A DNA stretch of 64,000 nt from an uncultured Desulfovibrio sp. (lineage in GTDB: Bacteria; Desulfobacterota; Desulfovibrionia; Desulfovibrionales; Desulfovibrionaceae): the NCBI RefSeq assembly GCF_944324525.1, contig NZ_CALUWS010000003.1, positions 1 to 64,000 of the forward strand. Reading direction: 5' to 3'. The translations under genes and the position numbers were made by a program. How positions within the stretch are numbered: position 1 is the stretch's first letter; each line of letters starts with the position of its first letter. Positions 51,691 to 59,863 of the stretch are shown piece by piece. Below the pieces are notes generated by a model. That model had not been told where the DNA came from. It was given only the letters and a program-made list of their open reading frames with translations, and made no database searches.

Positions 51691-51785
51691 GTCGCTCCTT
51701 CCTTGCCGTCTAGATGTTCATGTTCCGCTCGCTGTCATTCGGAGTATCGGCCCGCTGCATCATGGACGTTGGCTCCGTCCGGCGC

Positions 51786-52652
51786 TCAGGATGTTTTGTC
51801 GGTATCCGCAGGGGGAGCGGCAGGGGAAATGTCGGCATCCACGATATCGTCCGCTCCATCGTCCGCCGCATCCGGGCCGGAAGGCCGGGCGGGGGGCACA
51901 TCCGAAGCGATCGCCGCGACCGGGGCGGCGGGCTGGGCCGCGTCATCCGCGGCGGGCAGGGCATTCAGGGCCGAGGGCGGGACTTCCAGCGGCGTCTTGC
52001 CGTCAGGCAGCAGGATGATGCCGGTACGCTCCAGCACGGCCTGCCGGAAGGCGTATTCCCGCTCCATCTGATGATGCCGGTAAAGGAAGAACTGCCGGGT
52101 CACATAGCAAACGGTAAGGAAGATGACGAGCCCGCCCACGATCCAAGGCAGATAGATCAGCAGCGCGCCGCCCAGACGGCCGAGCATGTCCACCAGTCCG
52201 TCCACGAAGAGCAGCAGGCCGCCGAAAAACAGCAGGGAAAGCAGGATGACCACCGTGGGCGCATGGCGCACCATGCTGTAGAAGCGCTCCACATGCGGCG
52301 GCAGAGAGGTTGCGGCAGCCTGTCCGGCGCTTTGCCCTTCGGCCGGGGACTCGCCCCCGGCGGGGCGTTCCAGCGTCCGGGCCACCAGCAGGCCGGAAAG
52401 ATGCAGGATCAGCAAGAGGCCCACGGGCAGCAGCAGGGCGGCCAGCCCCCAGCCCAGCCAGGGAAAACGCGGCAGCGGCGGGCCGCCGGGCTCGACGGGC
52501 TCGGCATGCATGATGCCGTAGATGGCGGAGGCTCCGCCCACGGCCAGCTCCAGCAGGAAGATGGCCACGAGCAGGTAGATGATGATGTCCTTGTGACGGC
52601 TTTCCGCCCAGTGGGAGGCCTTGGATGCGTCGGAAGATACGGTTTTTTTCAT
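51786..52652 (-). CDS. Hypothetical four-helix membrane protein
   Basis: A 288-residue integral membrane protein with predicted helices near 24-45 (IIYLLVAIFLLELAVGG), 66-88, 132-155 (PTVVILLSLLFFGGLLLFVD) and 162-186 (LLIYLPWIVGGLVIFLTVCY). The C-terminal 70 residues are a Pro/Ala/Asp-rich tail with no fold. It is first in line before the two Sel1 genes (95-base gap). No family recognised; YqhA/UPF0114-like topology is possible. Confidence 0.65.
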   Translation of the reverse strand: MKKTVSSDASKASHWAESRHKDIIIYLLVAIFLLELAVGGASAIYGIMHAEPVEPGGPPLPRFPWLGWGLAALLLPVGLLLILHLSGLLVARTLERPAGGESPAEGQSAGQAAATSLPPHVERFYSMVRHAPTVVILLSLLFFGGLLLFVDGLVDMLGRLGGALLIYLPWIVGGLVIFLTVCYVTRQFFLYRHHQMEREYAFRQAVLERTGIILLPDGKTPLEVPPSALNALPAADDAAQPAAPVAAIASDVPPARPSGPDAADDGADDIVDADISPAAPPADTDKTS

Positions 52653-52755
52653 GTATCAGCCTGTAACAGAAATCCCTGCAAGCGACAAGGCGGCGTAGAA
52701 AGCCGCTTGCTCCTGCGCATCTTCTAGCATACTGTCTGCGGGGAGGAGCAAGACC

Positions 52756-53766
52756 ATGCATGTGCTTGTTACCGGCGCTGCCGGCTTCATCGGCTACCAC
52801 CTCGCGCAACGGCTCGTGACGGACGGTCACAGCGTCGTGGGGCTGGACAATTGCAACGATTACTATGACGTGCGGCTCAAGCGGGACCGTCTGGCCCGGC
52901 TGGAAGGCCTGCCCGGCTTCCGTTTCGTGGAAGCGGATCTGGCCGACGGCGCGGGCATGGAAAAGCTTTTTGCGGCCGAGGGCTTCAGCCATGTGGTCAA
53001 CCTGGCCGCCCAGGCCGGGGTACGCTACAGCCTGCAGAACCCCGCCTCCTATATCAGCTCCAATCTGGTGGGCTTCGGCAACGTGCTGGAGGGCTGCCGC
53101 CACCACAAGGTGGAGCACCTCGTCTTTGCCTCCTCCTCGTCGGTGTACGGCCTGAACACGCATCAGCCCTATTCCGAACATGCCGCCGTCAACCATCCGG
53201 TGAGCCTCTACGCCGCCACCAAGAAAAGCAACGAGCTCATGGCCCACTCCTACGCCCATCTCTACGGGCTGCCCTGCACGGGCCTGCGCTTCTTTACGGT
53301 GTACGGGCCGTGGGGCAGGCCGGACATGGCCCTCCAGCTCTTTGCCCATGCCATCATGCGGGACGAGCCCATAAAGGTCTTCAATGAAGGCCGCATGCGC
53401 CGGGACTTCACCTACATCGACGACATCGTGGAAGGGATGGTGCGCCTGCTGCCGCTGGCGGCCCGGCCCGATCCGCAATGGGATGCCGGCGCGCCCGACC
53501 CCGCCACCAGCAGCGCGCCGTGGCGCATCTACAATATCGGCAACAACCGGACGGTGGAACTCAACGATTTCATCGCCGCGCTGGAGGAAGCCCTCGGCCG
53601 CAAGGCCCGGCGGGAACTTTTGCCCATGCAGCCCGGCGACGTGCGGGCGACCTGGGCCGACATCGATGATCTTGCCGCCGCCACGGGTTTCGCGCCGCTG
53701 ACCCCGCTGAAGGAAGGCATGGCGAAATTCGTGAGCTGGTTCAAGGAATATTACAACTATGCATGA
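52756..53766 (+). CDS. UDP-sugar 4-epimerase-type NAD-dependent epimerase
   Basis: A 336-residue extended short-chain dehydrogenase. GAAGFIG (residues 7-13) binds NAD; the catalytic triad is the Ser in FASSSSVYG, and the Tyr and Lys of YAATKKS near 151. The insert DNCNDYYDVRLKRDRL is typical of UDP-glucuronate 4-epimerases (LspL/CapI), so UDP-galacturonate for surface polysaccharide is the likeliest product. It overlaps the U32 gene by eight bases. Confidence 0.9.
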   Translation: MHVLVTGAAGFIGYHLAQRLVTDGHSVVGLDNCNDYYDVRLKRDRLARLEGLPGFRFVEADLADGAGMEKLFAAEGFSHVVNLAAQAGVRYSLQNPASYISSNLVGFGNVLEGCRHHKVEHLVFASSSSVYGLNTHQPYSEHAAVNHPVSLYAATKKSNELMAHSYAHLYGLPCTGLRFFTVYGPWGRPDMALQLFAHAIMRDEPIKVFNEGRMRRDFTYIDDIVEGMVRLLPLAARPDPQWDAGAPDPATSSAPWRIYNIGNNRTVELNDFIAALEEALGRKARRELLPMQPGDVRATWADIDDLAAATGFAPLTPLKEGMAKFVSWFKEYYNYA

Positions 53767-55900
53767 CATCCCCCTGCCCACCCCGCAGCGTCCCGAGATC
53801 CTGGCCCCGGCCGGGGACACGCCCTCCTTCCTGGCCGGTCTTGCCGCCGGCGCGGACGCCATCTATCTGGGACTCAAGCATTTTTCCGCCCGCATGCAGG
53901 CGGAGAACTTCAGCCTCACCGAGCTGTCCCGCCTGACCGATCTTGCCCACAGCGAGCAGGCCCGCGTCTATGTGGCCATGAATACGCTGGTCAAGCCCGG
54001 CGAACCGGCAGCCGCTTACCGCCTCATCCACCGGCTGGCCCGGCAGGTGAAGCCGGACGGGCTCATCGTGCAGGACCTGGCCTTTGTGGACATCGCCCGG
54101 CAGGCCGGTTTCGAGGGAGGGCTTTTCCTCTCCACGCTGGCCAACCTCACCAGTCCCCAAAGCCTGCTGACCGCAAAGGCGCTGGGCGCGAGCCGCGTCA
54201 TCCTGCCGCGTGAGCTTTCCATCGACGAGATCCGCCTCATGGGCGAAGCCTGTCCCGACGGGCTGGATCTGGAATGCTTCATCCACGGGGCGCTGTGCTA
54301 TTGCGTTTCCGGACGCTGCTACTGGTCCAGCTACATGGGCGGCAAGAGCGGCCTGCGCGGTCGCTGCGTGCAGCCTTGCCGCCGCGTCTACCGGCAGGGA
54401 GGTTCCGCCGCCGCGGCGCTGCTCCGGCAGGCCGAACAGCAGAGCGCGCAGGAGGAGGCCCGCCGCAAGGGCCGTCCGCTGCGGGAACTGCAGCCGCAGG
54501 GACGCGAGCGCGATCAGCGCCGCTCGCCGGGCAAGGGCAGGGAAGGGCGCTTCTTCTCCTGTCTCGACCTGTCGCTGGACGTGCTGGCCAAGACGCTGCT
54601 CCATATCCCGCACCTCGTGTCGTGGAAGATCGAAGGCCGCAAGAAAGGCCCGCACTATGTCTATCATGTGGTGACGGCCTACCGCATGCTGCGGGACAAC
54701 CCCGGCGATGCGCAAGCCCGCAAGGACGCCGAGGAGATCCTTGAAATGGCGCTGGGGCGGCCCGGCACCCGGGCGCGCTTCCTGCCGCAGAAGGACAACA
54801 CCATCCCCACGTCCCCCTCGGGCATGACGAGTTCCGGCCTGCTGGCGGGCAAGATCCGCATCGAGCAGGACGGCCGCGTCACCCTCAAGCCGCATTTTGA
54901 GCTCCTGCCGCAGGATTATCTGCGCGTGGGCGTGGAAGACGAGCGCTGGCACGCCACCCTGCCGGTGACGCGGCGCATCCCCAAGGCCGGCACGCTGCTC
55001 CTGCGTCTGCCCCGGCACAAGACGCCCAAGGCCGGGACGCCGGTCTTCCTCATCGACCGGCGGGAGCCGGAACTCATGAACCTGCTGCGGGAGTGGCAGG
55101 GCCGCCTTGATGCGCTCCCCGTGCGGGAAAGCCGCGCCGTGGAAAAGGCGCCGGTCTTCCCTCCGGCGGTCAAGCCTTCGCCCCGGCCGGATACGGTGGT
55201 GCGGCCCAGTCTGCCGCAAGGACGGGAAACGCGCGGCAGCCGGCAGCAGATCACCGGCCTCTGGCTTTCGCCGCGTACGGCGGACATCTCCCGCACGGTG
55301 GCCCCGCGCATCAGCTGGTGGCTGCCGCCCGTCATCTGGCCTGAGGAAGAGGAGGGCGTACGGCGGCGCATCGAACGGCTCTGCCGGGAAGGCGCACGGC
55401 ATTTCGTCTGCAACGCGCCCTGGCAGAAGGATCTTTTCCCGTCCGAGCTCAGGGGCGAGGAGCTCGACCTCGTGGCCGGGCCTTTCTGCAATGCCGCCAA
55501 TGCGGCGGCGCTTACGGTCTTGCGGGACATGGGCTTTGCCGCGGCCTACGTCAGTCCGGAGCTCTCGCGGGAAGAATTTCTCGCCCTGCCGAAGCAGAGC
55601 CCGCTGCCGCTGGGCATGGTGATCTCCGGCTTCTGGCCCGTGGGGATCAGCCGTTTCGGCCTGCTGGGCGTCAAGCCCAATGAGCCGTTCATGAGTCCCA
55701 AGGGAGAAGTGTTCTGGGCCCGCAACTACGGCGGCAACATCTGGCTGTATCCGGGCTGGCCGCTGGACCTCAACGAGCAGCGGCAGGAACTGCAGGCTGC
55801 GGGCTACAGCTTCTTTGCCCGGCTGGAGGAACACGTGCCGCAAGGCCTGCCGGAAGCCCGCCGCCCCGGTCTCTTCAACTGGGAAGGCGCCTTGCTGTAG
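53759..55900 (+). CDS. U32-family peptidase-like protein (RlhA/TrhP-type)
   Basis: A 713-residue U32 protein. ILAPAGDTPSFLAGLAAGAD is the family start; ECFIHGALCYCVSGRCYWSS and GRCVQPCRR supply the conserved cysteine cluster of U32 enzymes that hydroxylate RNA (RlhA on 23S rRNA, TrhP on tRNA). The C-terminal third (after about 500) is a separate domain found in longer family members. 'Peptidase' is historical; an RNA-modifying role is more likely. Translation is coupled to the epimerase by the overlap, although no shared function is apparent. Confidence 0.87.
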   Translation: MHDIPLPTPQRPEILAPAGDTPSFLAGLAAGADAIYLGLKHFSARMQAENFSLTELSRLTDLAHSEQARVYVAMNTLVKPGEPAAAYRLIHRLARQVKPDGLIVQDLAFVDIARQAGFEGGLFLSTLANLTSPQSLLTAKALGASRVILPRELSIDEIRLMGEACPDGLDLECFIHGALCYCVSGRCYWSSYMGGKSGLRGRCVQPCRRVYRQGGSAAAALLRQAEQQSAQEEARRKGRPLRELQPQGRERDQRRSPGKGREGRFFSCLDLSLDVLAKTLLHIPHLVSWKIEGRKKGPHYVYHVVTAYRMLRDNPGDAQARKDAEEILEMALGRPGTRARFLPQKDNTIPTSPSGMTSSGLLAGKIRIEQDGRVTLKPHFELLPQDYLRVGVEDERWHATLPVTRRIPKAGTLLLRLPRHKTPKAGTPVFLIDRREPELMNLLREWQGRLDALPVRESRAVEKAPVFPPAVKPSPRPDTVVRPSLPQGRETRGSRQQITGLWLSPRTADISRTVAPRISWWLPPVIWPEEEEGVRRRIERLCREGARHFVCNAPWQKDLFPSELRGEELDLVAGPFCNAANAAALTVLRDMGFAAAYVSPELSREEFLALPKQSPLPLGMVISGFWPVGISRFGLLGVKPNEPFMSPKGEVFWARNYGGNIWLYPGWPLDLNEQRQELQAAGYSFFARLEEHVPQGLPEARRPGLFNWEGALL

Positions 55901-55963
55901 ATCTTTTTGGGGGGAAGGGGAACCCCTCGCTCTGCTGTCGATGCCCGTAAGGCTCCTGCGTCG

Positions 55964-56197
55964 CCTAACGGCCTGTTAACACTGTTTACTGCTTGTTTGG
56001 GGGGAAGGGGAACCCCTCCGCCGGCGCGGGAGGGGTTCCCCTTCCCCCCAAGCCCCCTATCCCTTCCCCAGCGCGCTTTTAGCAGAGAAAGACTCCAAGG
56101 ACGAGACAGCCTCGCCCCGGAGGGTAAGCAGATCTTGTACGGTTTTTTCTTTATCTATCGGAATAATTTGTAAATTTTATGTTAACAGGCCTAACGG
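55964..56197. repeat. 8-bp target-site duplication around the family-2 element
   Basis: CCTAACGG occurs on the left (55964-55971) and right (56190-56197) of the 218-bp element. The uninterrupted site, with a single CCTAACGG, is present on the minus strand within 48712-48782. Confidence 0.88.
55972..56189 (+). mobile_element. MITE-like family-2 element, intact insertion
   Basis: A 218-bp non-coding element with perfect 10-bp terminal inverted repeats (CCTGTTAACA at the left, TGTTAACAGG at the right), a strong central hairpin of the GGGGAAGGGGAACCCC type (about 56000-56050), and an AT-rich right arm. It is flanked by the 8-bp duplication and splits a 71-bp module also found at 48641-48782. No transposase gene is in the window; a related full-length insertion sequence must act in trans. 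Confidence 0.85.
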
Positions 56198-56225
56198 GCA
56201 CGGTCTGCGGGCCGCCTTTCGGTCG

Positions 56226-56448
56226 CTGCCACCTTCCCGCCCTGCCCCGCGGCTGGAATTGATGAACATCATGATTAAGGACGGCCTGCCTCATATAACA
56301 GCAACACATGACAGAAATAATCCCCGAAGTTGTGATGTTATGCAAAATATTGGCATGGACACCAATATTCTTTTAAAGCACAATAGCAGTAAAAAATATT
56401 TTAGTTACATTTTGGAATTACCAACTTACTTTGATGGGAATACTTGAA
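56226..56448. other. Left part of AT-rich island, no gene seen
   Basis: The sequence turns abruptly AT-rich after about 56260. A 62-codon open frame (56259-56447) is present but shows no family resemblance or ribosome site. GGAA.. before 56449 may serve the methyltransferase remnant. Confidence 0.5.
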
Positions 56449-57200
56449 ATGGATGAAGTAAAGAAAAATTATTACGGAAGCCTGTGTGCCGACATGTATG
56501 AAATATTACATGAACAGGCTCCGCAGGACGAACTTAATTTCTATCTCTCCTATGCAGAAAAGGGAAAAAAATTTTAGAACCTTTGTGCGGCAGTGGAAGG
56601 TTTTTGATTCCATTTTTGGAGCGTGGCTTTGATATTTACGGAATAGATTTATCAAAAGAAATGCTGGACAAGCTAAGACGGAAAGCACCGAACGCACAGG
56701 TGATACAGGCGGATATTGCTAAATATACTGTACAGGAAAATTTTGATTATATTTTTATTCCTTCAGGGTTCATTTCCTTGTTTACAGATATGCGTATGTG
56801 CAAAAAAATCTTAGAAAAGATAAAAAAATTATTGACTGTTGGCGGGAAATTCGTATTTGCCGTTGATACCGTTTTTGGAAGGTGCGATGAGGATAATACA
56901 TACAAAGTACGCGCCTCTGTAAAAACAAAAGAAGGACATTATTTAACTTTAAAAATGAAAAATTACTATGATAAAAACAGCCAGACACAGTTTTCTCCAT
57001 CTATTTATGAGCTCTATAACAACACTGAATTGTTGCGAAGCGAAAATATTGATTTTCAGACACATCTATATCACTATGGTGAAATGGAAGAATATTTAAA
57101 AAATTGTGGCTTCAAAAGTATAGTGACATATTCAAATTACCAGAAAGAACCGGCAAATAACGACGAATGCGAAATGTTTATTTACGAATGCAGCGTATAG
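56449..57200 (+). pseudogene. Class I SAM methyltransferase, frameshifted in a poly-A tract
   Basis: Translation from ATG 56449 gives MDEVKKNYYGSLCADMYEIL and reaches FYLSYAEKGKK, then a TAG. Shifting by one base at the A7 tract (56565-56571) continues at once into motif I, ILEPLCGSGRFLIPFLERG, then IYGIDLSKEM and a complete C-terminal half to 57200. One extra A would restore about 250 residues. The A+T content is far above the neighbours and codon use resembles low-GC Firmicutes, so it was acquired by transfer. A true mutation, phase variation or a sequencing error cannot be separated here. Confidence 0.82.
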
Positions 57201-57312
57201 CAAAGTTAGCCAGAGCAGCCAGGAACAGGATGCCGACATATCACCATGAAGAAAATGGATAGGCGTCCAGCTACAGCCCAAAGAATATTAAAAAACTTTT
57301 TTGCGACACAGT

Positions 57313-57459
57313 TAGAGCATTTTTAGTTTGAAACGCATTGCATTTCAGACCATATGGCCTGGCGTTTTGCGGAAAAAACGTGTTTTTTCGCTCACTTTTG
57401 GCCGGTCGGCGCTGTACAGCCACCTCGCCTTTTGCCTTTTGTAAAGACAAAAGGCTCTA
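57313..57459 (+). repeat. Family-1 interspersed repeat, copy F (full length)
   Basis: 147 bp, starts TAGAGCATTTTTAGTTTGAA and ends AAGACAAAAGGCTCTAAG. It marks the right edge of the AT-rich island. The surrounding 57201-57312 holds no feature. Confidence 0.82.
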
Positions 57460-57606
57460 AGGGAAGGATTTTTAAATTTCAAGCAGATATATGCATATTT
57501 TAGAACAGCAAGTTACTTTTGTCATGCAGGCTGTCCCGGTGAACAAGGACTCAACGAACAGATAAATGGTCTTCTTCGTCAACTCCCCCCCGTTATCGGA
57601 GTTTCA

Positions 57607-57690
57607 AGGATAACAGACCCTGGGGCTGGTTGACCTATTCACTGCTTGTTTGAGAGGAAGGGGAGCGACCACATAGCGCCCCTTTTTCTT
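57607..57690 (+). repeat. Family-2 repeat fragment
   Basis: Left-end fragment: ATTCACTGCTTGTTTGAGAG, then AAGGGGAGCG, 9-90 bases ahead of trmN6. Similar to the left arm of the element at 55972. Between 57460 and 57606 nothing is recognised. Confidence 0.6.
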
Positions 57691-57698
57691 CCCACGCC

Positions 57699-58550
57699 AT
57701 GTCCGACATCCGCCTCCCCGTCTCCATCGAAGCGGCCCGCGCCGCCTTCCCCAGTGGTCTGGAACAGCCGCCGGGCGCGTATCGTTTTGGCATGGACGCC
57801 CTGTTGCTGGGAGCCTGGGCCGCCCGCTGTCTTGGCGAAGCCGGCGGCGCGGCGGCGGTGACGGAGCTGGGCAGCGGCTGCGGCGCGGCGCTTTTCGCGC
57901 TGCTGCTGCATCCGGCCCTGACGCGGCCGCCGTCGCAGGCGTTGGGGGTGGACGACAAGAAAGAACTTTGCGCCGCCGCCTGCCTGAATGCGGCGCGGCT
58001 GGGACTGGACTGCTGTCGTTTTCTTGAAGGGGATGTGGAGGACGCCGCCTTGCTGCGGCAAATGGGCGAACGCGCCTTTGCTGCGGTACTGACCAATCCT
58101 CCCTTTGATCTGCCGGGCAGACGGGCCACGCCGCCGCTCAGGGAGCGGGCACTGCGTTCCACCTCGCATTCGGATACGGAGACAGCCCGCAAAGAGGATG
58201 GTCAGTCCGCCCTGAACGTATTCTGTCGGGCCGCCTCACGCCTCCTGACCCATCATGGCCGTTTTTATGTCATCTTCCCGGCCGGGGACATCAGCCGTCT
58301 GCTGTCGGCCCTGTCCGCGGCCCGACTGGGCCTGCGGCGTCTGCTGCCCGTCCATCCTGACCGGCAAGGCCCGGCGATCCGCCTGCTGGCGGAAGCCCGC
58401 CGGGATGCGGCCTCGGACTGCCGCCTGCTGCCGCCGCTTTTCTTGCACGCGCAAGAACGGGACAACGGCCCGGAATGGACGCCGGAAGCCCTCGAATTCT
58501 GCCCGTGGCTTGCGGGAGCAACGCAGGGGGAAGAAGCTTCGCAAAGCTGA
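57699..58550 (+). CDS. trmN6: tRNA1(Val) adenine-37 N6-methyltransferase-type enzyme
   Basis: A 283-residue N6-adenine methyltransferase. ALLLGAWAAR lies near residue 35, motif I is VTELGSGCGAALFALLL, and the catalytic motif is TNPPFDLPG near 132. The FGMDALLLG opening is the YfiC/TrmN6 pattern. By family it modifies A37 of tRNA-Val; other relatives methylate rRNA, so the target is a family inference. No clear ribosome site is seen ahead of the ATG. Confidence 0.85.
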   Translation: MSDIRLPVSIEAARAAFPSGLEQPPGAYRFGMDALLLGAWAARCLGEAGGAAAVTELGSGCGAALFALLLHPALTRPPSQALGVDDKKELCAAACLNAARLGLDCCRFLEGDVEDAALLRQMGERAFAAVLTNPPFDLPGRRATPPLRERALRSTSHSDTETARKEDGQSALNVFCRAASRLLTHHGRFYVIFPAGDISRLLSALSAARLGLRRLLPVHPDRQGPAIRLLAEARRDAASDCRLLPPLFLHAQERDNGPEWTPEALEFCPWLAGATQGEEASQS

Positions 58551-58710
58551 GGCCGGCGCACGCGGGAGCCTTCGCCAGCCTGAGCGGTCAGTCCGCACGC
58601 AAGAGCAGCGCCTTTTCCAGAGAACATGCCTCACCGGCGTCAAGCGCAGTGCGCAGGCAGCTGCGGCACTGCACGAAAGATATACGGGCAGGCTCCTGCC
58701 GCTGTCAGAC

Positions 58711-58944
58711 TCAATACCGCTCCGGCATATAGTGCGGCGGCAGCTCGTTTGCCGGGCCATTCCCCTGTTCGCTCATCTGTTCCCGCAACAGGCGCAGGAG
58801 CTGACAGGCTTCCGCAAGCCGGCGCTCCATATCGTCAAGCTGGCGCTGCTGCTGCACCAGCGCCTCGTTCAGGGCCTCCAGGCGCTGTTCCTGAAAGTAC
58901 ATGCTCTCTTCCAGCCGCGTCAGACGCTCTTCATGATCTGCCAT
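58711..58944 (-). CDS. slyX: SlyX family protein
   Basis: A 77-residue coiled-coil protein: EERLTRLEESMYFQEQRLEA and MERRLAEACQLLRLLREQM, ending in the family motif ELPPHYMPERY (NEPPPHY-type). Function unknown. The ATG at 58944 follows GGGGGA. It diverges from dgkA, the starts being 155 bases apart. Confidence 0.9.
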   Translation of the reverse strand: MADHEERLTRLEESMYFQEQRLEALNEALVQQQRQLDDMERRLAEACQLLRLLREQMSEQGNGPANELPPHYMPERY

Positions 58945-59099
58945 GCTCTTGTCCCCCGCAGTCGCGTATGCTACACCTTGAGCGCTTTCATCACGACGGC
59001 CGCAGCGGCGCGCTCCCGCCCTGCGCCAAAGCCCTCGGCACGACGGCCGCTCTGCAGGGCAGGACGCTTTCCGGCCGCACACCCCTTTTACGTACGCCC

Positions 59100-59501
59100 A
59101 TGTCCGAACCCACAGCCCCTTTCCGCAACGATCTCAAGGGCCGCACCGGCCTTGTCCGCCTGCGCAACGCCCTGCGTTACTCCCTGGGCGGCTACCGTGC
59201 CGCCTGGAAGGACGAGCAGGCCTTCCGCCAGATCGTCTGCCTGTGCGGGCCGGGGCTCATCCTGGCCGGGCTGCTCTGCCGCACCTGGGCGGAGGGCATC
59301 CTGCTCATACTGCCGCTGGCGCTTGCCGTTGTGGTGGAACTCTGCAACAGCGCCATCGAAAACGTGGTGGACCGCATCTCCCCGGACTGGCACCCTCTGG
59401 CCAAGAAAGCCAAGGACATGGGCAGCGCCGCCCAGCTGACCGCGCAGCTCCTCATTGCGCTTGTCTGGGGCAGCTACCTGCTCGTCCGCATCTGCGCCTG
59501 A
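59100..59501 (+). CDS. dgkA: Diacylglycerol kinase, prokaryotic (DgkA)
   Basis: A 133-residue inner-membrane kinase that phosphorylates diacylglycerol to phosphatidate, recycling lipid from periplasmic glycan synthesis. Three membrane helices are predicted; the signature VVVELCNSAIENVVDR near residue 80 carries the catalytic Glu and the Asn/Glu pair, followed by HPLAKKAKDMGSAAQ. The ribosome site is weak. The start was set at MSEPTAPF because the longer open frame overlaps slyX. Confidence 0.92.
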   Translation: MSEPTAPFRNDLKGRTGLVRLRNALRYSLGGYRAAWKDEQAFRQIVCLCGPGLILAGLLCRTWAEGILLILPLALAVVVELCNSAIENVVDRISPDWHPLAKKAKDMGSAAQLTAQLLIALVWGSYLLVRICA

Positions 59502-59594
59502 AGTCCGCGCCATGTCTCTTTCCTGAGAAAAGTCACTGGGGGAGGGGAACCTCTTTCTTCCCTCTGTCGCTGCCTGTAAGACGCTTGTGTCGCC

Positions 59595-59696
59595 TAGAGC
59601 ATTTTCCGTTTGAAACGCTTTGCGTTTCAAACCATACGGCCGGGCGGCGCTATGCGGCCGCCCCGCACTTTGCCGTTTTCAAAGGCAAAATGCTCT
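59595..59696 (+). repeat. Family-1 interspersed repeat, copy G (internally deleted)
   Basis: 102 bp: starts TAGAGCATTTTCCGTTTGAA, ends GCAAAATGCTCT. Both inverted ends are present but the central 45 bp is missing. A fragment related to the family-2 left arm (59530-59590) precedes it. Confidence 0.85.
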
Positions 59697-59734
59697 CATG
59701 AAGCAGATACCGTTGCGGATGCCGGCGCCTCACA

Positions 59735-59863
59735 GACTGCCCCCTGAAAAAAGCGCGCTGGGGGAAGGGTGGGGGGCTTGGGGGGAGGGGAACCCCCGCC
59801 CGCGCCGGCGGAGGGGGTTCCCCTCCCCCCAAAAATACGCCGCCCCACTGGCAACAGCGCCTA
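59735..59863 (-). repeat. Family-2 repeat, ends at the proB stop codon
   Basis: On the minus strand it starts TAGGCGCTGTTGCCAGTGG, the TAG being the proB stop, then GGGGGGAGGGGAACCCC with its palindromic partner, then CCCCAGCGCGCTTTTTTCAG. It may act as the proB terminator. Confidence 0.8.
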
